Below, one piece after another: positions 57,982 to 64,000 of a DNA stretch of 64,000 nucleotides; within the stretch, counting starts at the first letter, position 1; each line of letters starts with the position of its first letter. A program made the translations under genes and the position numbers. The notes under the pieces were generated by a model that searched no databases, was not told the DNA's origin, and saw only the letters and a program-made list of their open reading frames with translations. This DNA comes from Thermocrinis albus DSM 14484 (GTDB lineage Bacteria; Aquificota; Aquificia; Aquificales; Aquificaceae). The DNA is taken from positions 1,436,578 through 1,500,577 of the forward strand of contig NC_013894.1 in NCBI RefSeq assembly GCF_000025605.1, in the 5' to 3' direction.

Positions 57982-59077
57982 AACGGAAATACATTATGTC
58001 TCCATCTTGCACCACATAATCCTTACCCTCTAACCTTACAAGGCCTTTTTCCTTAGCCTTACTGAGAGAACCCACCTTTATGTAATCTTCGTAGCTGATC
58101 ACTTCCGCCGCTATAAAACCCCTTTCCATGTCTGAGTGGATCTTTCCAGCTGCCTGAGGTGCCTTTGTGCCTTTCAGTACCGTCCAAGCTCGCGTTTCCT
58201 TTTCACCGGCAGTAAAGAAGGTGATAAGACCTAACGTCCTGTACGCTTCCCTCACCAACCTGTTAAGACCAGGCTCATCAAAACCATAGACCCTAAGGAG
58301 TTCTTCCTTCTCTTCCGGAGCAAGCTCCACTAACTCCGCTTCCAGCTTAGCACACACCATCACAACAGGAGCACCCTCTCCCTTGGCGTACTCTTCAAGC
58401 TCCTTCACCCACCTGTTTCCCTCAGGTAGATCACTCTCTCCCACATTGGCCACATAAAGAACTGGCTTTGTGGTAAGAAGAAACAGGGTCTTCTGAGCAT
58501 AGTGCCATGTCTCTTCAGAAAGATGGGACCTGTATCTTCTGAGAGGTTCCAGATTTTCCAGAATCTTTTTGATATCTTCTAACATACCCAGTTCTTGCAG
58601 TGCTTGCTTATCCCCCAAACGCGCCATCTTTTGGACTTTCTCAAGTCTTTTCTCCACTGTTTGGAGATCTTTGGCTATGAGTTCAATATCAATGATCTGA
58701 GCATCCCTCACAGGGTTTACATCACCTTCCACATGCACCACACTGGGATCCTCAAAACAGCGTAGTACCTGTACTATAGCATCAACCTCACGTATGTGGG
58801 CCAAAAACTGATTACCAAGACCTTCTCCTTTGCTGGCGTTACGCACAAGACCGGCAATATCCACAAATTCCACGAAGGTGGGCGTTATCTTCCTTGAGTT
58901 TTCCCTACGTGCTATCTCGTAGAGGCGTGGATCAGGAACCTCTACAAGTCCCACGTTAGGTTCTATGGTGCAGAAGGGATAATTGGCCGCTTGGGCTTTG
59001 GCTGTCTGAGTAAGGGCATTAAAGAGGGTAGACTTACCTACGTTAGGAAGTCCCACTATACCACAACTTAGGCTCAT
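57971..59077 (-). CDS. ychF: Obg-like ATPase YchF
   Basis: 368 residues. [19 protein letters not shown] (P-loop), FCTIEPNVG switch, [18 protein letters not shown] (G3), a coiled-coil insert (about 130-200) and the C-terminal TGS-like domain ([36 protein letters not shown]). TRAFAC GTPase fold that prefers ATP; ribosome- and stress-linked. The N-terminal TGS domain found in some members is not present, as normal for YchF. Confidence 0.97.
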   Translation of the reverse strand: MSLSCGIVGLPNVGKSTLFNALTQTAKAQAANYPFCTIEPNVGLVEVPDPRLYEIARRENSRKITPTFVEFVDIAGLVRNASKGEGLGNQFLAHIREVDAIVQVLRCFEDPSVVHVEGDVNPVRDAQIIDIELIAKDLQTVEKRLEKVQKMARLGDKQALQELGMLEDIKKILENLEPLRRYRSHLSEETWHYAQKTLFLLTTKPVLYVANVGESDLPEGNRWVKELEEYAKGEGAPVVMVCAKLEAELVELAPEEKEELLRVYGFDEPGLNRLVREAYRTLGLITFFTAGEKETRAWTVLKGTKAPQAAGKIHSDMERGFIAAEVISYEDYIKVGSLSKAKEKGLVRLEGKDYVVQDGDIMYFRFNV

Positions 59078-59125
59078 AAGCTTATTAAATATAAACCATA
59101 TCCATCCTAGCTTCCAACTTTATGT

Positions 59126-59142
59126 TTTCAACTCCACACGGT
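59126..59142 (-). repeat. Isolated CRISPR half-repeat outside the array
   Basis: TTTCAACTCCACACGGT, 17 bases, matches positions 2-18 of the array repeat exactly but lies 735 bases before the array, joined to a partial copy of the lipoprotein gene start. The flanking TTTTC and CGGT also occur in the intact gene (59345-59355), so a 9-base insertion would convert one into the other. Confidence 0.75.
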
Positions 59143-59223
59143 TTAATTGTAATGGGATTGTTCTTAGTGGTTGTGGTGGAGGTGGTATAACAGCACCATC
59201 TGGAACCTTTGATACCACCTTTC
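59143..59223 (+). pseudogene. Partial duplicate of the glycine-rich lipoprotein gene
   Basis: TAATTGTAATGGG, GTTCTTAGTGGTTGTGG and ACAGCACCATCTGGAA recur in the same order as in the gene at 59322-59642 (59355-59395 and 59470-59490), but the glycine run is cut to a few codons, there is no start codon and the frame is lost after TTTGATACCACCTT. A decayed or rearranged tandem copy. Confidence 0.65.
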
Positions 59224-59321
59224 TCCTCATTAGCCCATATCACAGTACCATGTGGGATATAAAGGAAAGTATGTTTACAGAGGAGAATAAAAATTAAAAT
59301 TATTTTGTGGGGAGGTGTAAA

Positions 59322-59642
59322 ATGAAGAGGTATGTAGGTTATCTTGTTTTCGGTCTAATTGTAATGGGGATCGTTCTTAGTGGTTGTGGTGGAGGCGGTG
59401 GTAGTGGCTACTATGGCGGCGGTGGTGGTGGAGGTAGTGGAGGAGGAGGTGGAGGAGGTGGAGGTGTTGTAACAGCACCATCTGGAAGCCTTGATACCAC
59501 CTTCGGCACAAACGGCAAGGTAAGAACAGATATTGGAGGTCGTGAGGATGGAGCCCGTGCCCTTGCCATCCAGTCAGACGGGAAGATTGTGGTCGCAGGA
59601 TTTTCAAGCGGTGATTTTGCCGTAGTGAGGTATTGCTATTAG
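59322..59642 (+). CDS. Glycine-rich lipoprotein with one delta-60-type repeat
   Basis: 106 residues from ATG 59322 (TGGGGAGGTG upstream). Lipoprotein signal peptide MKRYVGYLVFGLIVMGIVLS with lipobox VLSGC; then an almost pure Gly run (about 23-48), then GSLDTTFGTNGKVRTDIGG and ALAIQSDGKIVVAGFSSGDFAVVRY, one unit of the delta-60 (beta-propeller-like) repeat family. Full family members carry many repeats, so this is a truncated, one-blade version that stops right after the first unit. A terminator follows. Surface role unknown. Confidence 0.7.
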   Translation: MKRYVGYLVFGLIVMGIVLSGCGGGGGSGYYGGGGGGGSGGGGGGGGGVVTAPSGSLDTTFGTNGKVRTDIGGREDGARALAIQSDGKIVVAGFSSGDFAVVRYCY

Positions 59643-59680
59643 AGACAGAATCTATAAGGGTTAATGTCAGGAATAAATAG

Positions 59681-59713
59681 AAGGGCAGAACTATTTTCCT
59701 GCCCTTTTGTTTT
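59681..59713 (+). terminator. Rho-independent terminator
   Basis: AAGGGCAG (59681-59688), 10-base loop, CTGCCCTT (59699-59706), then TTGTTTTTG. It ends the lipoprotein transcript before the CRISPR array. Confidence 0.8.
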
Positions 59714-60037
59714 TGATATTCAATAAAGATTGAAGGAAAAGAGGTCTGTAGCAGATATCTGCAGATGGAGGGACAGATTTCTTGAGTCTGACAAGAGGGG
59801 AGCTTCTTAATGGAGGATCTAGAGATAGAGAGTCTCCACAGGATAATAGGCAAACAGGCCATAGAGATATTAAAAACCTTTCAACTCCACACGGTACATT
59901 AGAAACACTATCCTGAACTTCTCACACAGTATGCAAAACAGCGCTTTCAACTCCACACGGTACATTAGAAACTGCTGGACAAGGCACTGGCAAGGATGAG
60001 ACAAAGATCTTTCAACTCCACACGGTACATTAGAAAC

Positions 60038-60076
60038 TACTTATCAAGCGTTTCCTTGATAGCTTTTTTGACGTAG
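60038..60076 (-). repeat. Duplicated spacer (identical copy at 60240-60278)
   Basis: The 39-nt spacer after repeat 3 is identical to the spacer after repeat 6 (starts TACTTATCAAGCG, ends GACGTAG). Two different spacers lie between them. Recombination between repeats or copying of a repeat-spacer unit is more likely than independent capture of the same protospacer. Confidence 0.95.
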
Positions 60077-60978
60077 CTTTCAACTCCACACGGTACATTA
60101 GAAACTATCAATGACTTGAGGGCTGACACCACCTTCTTTTTTCTTTCAACTCCACACGGTACATTAGAAACGTGGTAGAGAAAGAGGTCTCTTTGTAGCA
60201 ATTGATTGCACTTTCAACTCCACACGGTACATTAGAAACTACTTATCAAGCGTTTCCTTGATAGCTTTTTTGACGTAGCTTTCAACTCCACACGGTACAT
60301 TAGAAACGGGAACGAGGGTGGAGCTTGGTAGCATAGTACAAGAGACTTTCAACTCCACACGGTACATTAGAAACCCGCCATTACCCATTTTGGGAAGTGA
60401 TGGCGGAAGCAACTTTCAACTCCACACGGTACATTAGAAACGAGATAATGCAGATTGTTTTACAGTACAATGAGCAACCTTTCAACTCCACACGGTACAT
60501 TAGAAACCCTTGAGGAGCTAATCAGGGAAGAGCTTGGTCCGATGGGGGTCTTTCAACTCCACACGGTACATTAGAAACTATCCCATCTCCCCAGCTATCT
60601 TTTCAAGCACAGCAAACTTTCAACTCCACACGGTACATTAGAAACCATTAGCTTTTTCATGCCTAAGTCATTAAAAGAGGAGCCTTTCAACTCCACACGG
60701 TACATTAGAAACGCCAGTATGCATATATAATGTGTAGGAAAATACCTACTTTCAACTCCACACGGTACATTAGAAACACGAGTCCACCGCCAGAGTATTA
60801 AGTACATTGTTGGGGACTTTCAACTCCACACGGTACATTAGAAACAAAGATACAAAGCCCCGCCAGTAGCTATGCAAACATACTTTCAACTCCACACGGT
60901 ACATTAGAAACAGAAAATTACGGAAATGGAGAATGATCCAAAACTCATGCTTTCAACTCCACACGGTACATTAGAAAC

Positions 60979-60998
60979 CCACACGGTACATTAGAAAC
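60979..60998 (-). repeat. 20-nt partial CRISPR repeat fused to repeat 17
   Basis: Directly after the repeat at 60950-60978, with no spacer, the last 20 bases of the repeat are present again (CCACACGG to TAGAAAC). A 39-nt spacer follows (60999-61037). A slippage or mis-resolved integration event; crRNA processing there would give one unusual unit. Confidence 0.95.
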
Positions 60999-63900
60999 GT
61001 CCGAGATCCTCTTTGAAGAAGTGTTGTATCTCCTGCGCTTTCAACTCCACACGGTACATTAGAAACAAAAAGGAAGAAGGGATAATAGTTGGTAGCGTGG
61101 ACATAACTTTCAACTCCACACGGTACATTAGAAACTTGTCTCACCCCACGGAGATGTGATAGGATCAGCATCCTTTCAACTCCACACGGTACATTAGAAA
61201 CTCACCAAACACCTTAATCCCAAAAGCTTCATAGAGTTTCCTTTCAACTCCACACGGTACATTAGAAACACTTAGGAGTGGCATGCCTGCCTGATAGGTC
61301 TTGCCATATTCTTTCAACTCCACACGGTACATTAGAAACGCAACGCCTTCCCGCTTTTTACAAAAGCAAAAAACCAAACTTTCAACTCCACACGGTACAT
61401 TAGAAACGCTGAGGAAGCACTCGTGGATGAGGATAACAGCATAGCTTTCAACTCCACACGGTACATTAGAAACATAGTGAAAAAGAGGCTCCCTTCATTC
61501 AATCTCCACCAACGCTTTCAACTCCACACGGTACATTAGAAACTCATAAACCGCCCCAGTTTGCACTGCTATCCTCAGCTTTCAACTCCACACGGTACAT
61601 TAGAAACGACCCCTCAGTTCTTGCCTCACTTCCTCAATGCTGGACTTTCAACTCCACACGGTACATTAGAAACCTTGTTATCTCATGAGTTTCCCCTATC
61701 TTCACAATGCTTTCAACTCCACACGGTACATTAGAAACATCCCTATACACCACTAACAGCTTTTGTGGTTTAGTAGAGAACTTTCAACTCCACACGGTAC
61801 ATTAGAAACGGGTAGTGCGGAAAGGCTTGAGAAGAAGTTTTTAAGACTTTCAACTCCACACGGTACATTAGAAACAGACAGGAGGTGAGAGAAATGAAGA
61901 AGTTCATTTTAACTTTCAACTCCACACGGTACATTAGAAACCTGAAAGGGAAGATTGACCCCCACTCCTAAGGCACTCTTTCAACTCCACACGGTACATT
62001 AGAAACTAATTCCACTATCAGAATGGTTCTTGAAGAAGTTCAACTTTCAACTCCACACGGTACATTAGAAACTGAAGGAAGAGAAGGAAGTTATACCTTC
62101 CATTTTTACTTTCAACTCCACACGGTACATTAGAAACTTGAGTAGCCCCTTTGCTTGCATACTCTCGTTAGCCTGCCCTTTCAACTCCACACGGTACATT
62201 AGAAACAAAACAAGTTCTACGAGCTTTACAGTGATGCTAAGAGCTTTCAACTCCACACGGTACATTAGAAACTTTTTCAACAAACTACTTGTATTTGTCT
62301 CAGTATCATGCTTTCAACTCCACACGGTACATTAGAAACTGAAAAGTAGTTCTGCTTTCATTACAAAAAAACTTTTAAACTTTCAACTCCACACGGTACA
62401 TTAGAAACAAATCAAGTAGCAATTAAAAAAATCCAAATCCAATAAAACTTTCAACTCCACACGGTACATTAGAAACTATCGCTGAACACCTCTCCAGTTA
62501 GAGTGCATCTGAAGCTTTCAACTCCACACGGTACATTAGAAACTTCAAGTATTTACAGAGAGATGCAGGATATCTCTTAGCTTTCAACTCCACACGGTAC
62601 ATTAGAAACCCTTGGAGGGTCAGAAAGGTTTGATGCATAACAAGTATGCTTTCAACTCCACACGGTACATTAGAAACTCCTGTGAGGGATGTAGAGGTGG
62701 AAAGTAAAGACTTTTCAACTTTCAACTCCACACGGTACATTAGAAACAAGGGATTGAAACTGAAAAATCCGCCACCACAGAACACTTTCAACTCCACACG
62801 GTACATTAGAAACATGCTTGGAAAGGCTCTGAAAGAAGGAACTCTCACAACTTTCAACTCCACACGGTACATTAGAAACGAAGATGGGCTAAATGTTTTC
62901 GTGGATACTGCAGAAAACTTTCAACTCCACACGGTACATTAGAAACTCTGTTCCTGTCAGTCCTTCCTCTTTCTCTGATACGTCAGCTTTCAACTCCACA
63001 CGGTACATTAGAAACTGTTGTAGGGGTGGCGGGTTCTGTCTGTTGTTGCGCTTTCAACTCCACACGGTACATTAGAAACCTGAATTCTGTACCTTTCCAA
63101 CTTTTTTCTGTTGTTCCTTTCAACTCCACACGGTACATTAGAAACAATCTCAGTGTTTGCTGGTACATCCGCCCCGAACGGAAAACTCTTTCAACTCCAC
63201 ACGGTACATTAGAAACGGGCAAAGGAAGGAAGCGTAAAATAGTTAAAAAACTTCAAACTTTCAACTCCACACGGTACATTAGAAACGTGGTTGAAGTATC
63301 TGCTGGAAGAAGGGTGACGATACTGACTTTCAACTCCACACGGTACATTAGAAACCAGAGTGATGTCACACAAGATGTGAGACTTGTTGCATCCTTTCAA
63401 CTCCACACGGTACATTAGAAACTGAAGCTGATGAGGAATGCATCAAAGAAAATTTCAGGACTTTCAACTCCACACGGTACATTAGAAACACTCTCTCCAC
63501 CGCATCAGCACCACCTGTGTCCTCTGCTTTCAACTCCACACGGTACATTAGAAACCACGGAAAAACCGCACCGCACCGAAAAAGGTTAGGAAGCTTTCAA
63601 CTCCACACGGTACATTAGAAACCATGTATCTTTTCCACCGCACAGTTTCCAGAGACTCACTTTCAACTCCACACGGTACATTAGAAACTTGCGAATTTGT
63701 CCGCTTACGCGGACCGAACCTTTAAGCTTTCAACTCCACACGGTACATTAGAAACAATGATTTTGTTTCGTTGTATACGCGTGTCTTCAATGACTTTCAA
63801 CTCCACACGGTACATTAGAAACGGATACAAGGTACAAGATAGTACAGGTTGCAATAGAGCTCTTTCAACTCCACACGGTACATTAGAAACTGTAGTCTGT

Positions 63901-64000
63901 ACTTCTTTAATAACCTGTTCTATTGATGCCTTTCAACTCCACACGGTACATTAGAAACTGTCGTCAGGTACGAAGAAACAAGTGTTATAGATGATACTTT

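Larger units (their letters stand above)
59878..64000 (-). CRISPR. CRISPR array, 61 complete repeats, continues past the right edge
   Basis: 29-nt repeat beginning CTTTCAACTCC and ending ACATTAGAAAC on the plus strand; every complete copy I read is identical. First 59878-59906, last complete 63930-63958, and the final four bases (CTTT, 63997-64000) begin the next. Spacers are 35-42 nt, mostly 36-40. Read on the minus strand the repeat runs GTTTCTAAT to GTTGAAAG, the usual transcript orientation of type I-B/III-like repeats with a GAAAG-type 3' end. So transcription is inferred to be leftward, with the leader beyond 64000 and the oldest spacers at the left. No cas gene is in the window. Confidence 0.97.

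Noticed and set aside
60595..63954. Many short frames with repeated peptides such as FLMYRVELK and FNSTRYIRN
   Set aside because: They are translations of the CRISPR repeats in different frames and not genes.

Overview
The window looks like chromosomal DNA of a thermophilic, microaerophilic, chemolithoautotroph-type bacterium of the Aquificaceae (Thermocrinis/Hydrogenobacter/Aquifex relatives). This is an inference from the protein sequences (Lys/Arg/Glu-rich, compact genes), from the scattering of biosynthetic genes that other bacteria keep in operons (trpE, bioF, purF, purH, purQS and kdsA each lie alone or beside unrelated genes), from two adjacent haem-copper oxidases including a ba3 type, and from a long CRISPR array. 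kdsA implies LPS and therefore an outer membrane. No species-level claim is made.

Layout. 1-2002: end of a GNAT acetyltransferase, then an unusual fusion of a phospholipase-D-like domain with a HerA-type ATPase. 1999-9084 (minus): one tightly packed run encoding a GT4 glycosyltransferase, an alpha/alpha-barrel sugar protein, a Gfo/Idh oxidoreductase, AlaRS, L31 and RF1. 9232-13958 (plus): rplT-pheS-trpE, a DsbC-like protein and bioF. 13915-22045: siroheme dehydrogenase, a copper-handling operon ending in a CopB ATPase, proB, a CoA-binding protein, purF, kdsA and glyQ. 22139-30506 (plus): a respiratory block with an A2-type cytochrome c oxidase (coxC-sco-coxB-coxA), a V4R protein, two small membrane proteins, and a complete ba3-type oxidase including its 38-residue subunit IIa and its own Sco. 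30495-41327: a frameshifted dihaem cytochrome c peroxidase, the oxidative pentose phosphate operon gnd-zwf-pgl, purH, the operon ilvB-mtaB-purS-purQ, an archaemetzincin that has lost its zinc site, and a degenerate GGDEF-like protein. 41343-43150: PolX and tRNA-Phe.

43300-54735 is an accessory island with visibly lower G+C. It carries a three-gene defence module (Snf2-type helicase with a C-terminal DUF3883/nuclease-like domain, DUF1156 adenine methyltransferase with Zn ribbon, DUF499 ATPase). Behind it lie gene debris with direct repeats, a few unrecognised small proteins, and a promoter with a perfect palindrome. 54736-57981 holds an HTH/coiled-coil protein, a tyrosine recombinase, trmD and a second GT4; 57971-59077 is ychF. 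59126-59642 holds a glycine-rich lipoprotein with a delta-60-type motif and a broken partial copy of it that carries a CRISPR half-repeat. 59878-64000 is a CRISPR array with 61 complete repeats that runs off the right edge; no cas gene is in the window.

The strongest candidate for something undescribed is a pair of about 95-nt elements (9087-9180 and 31525-31621). Each can form a terminal hairpin plus three mutually interleaved helices. Two of those helices and the hairpin change by compensating base pairs between copies while the loop sequences are conserved. Each copy sits immediately 5' of a minus-strand start codon.
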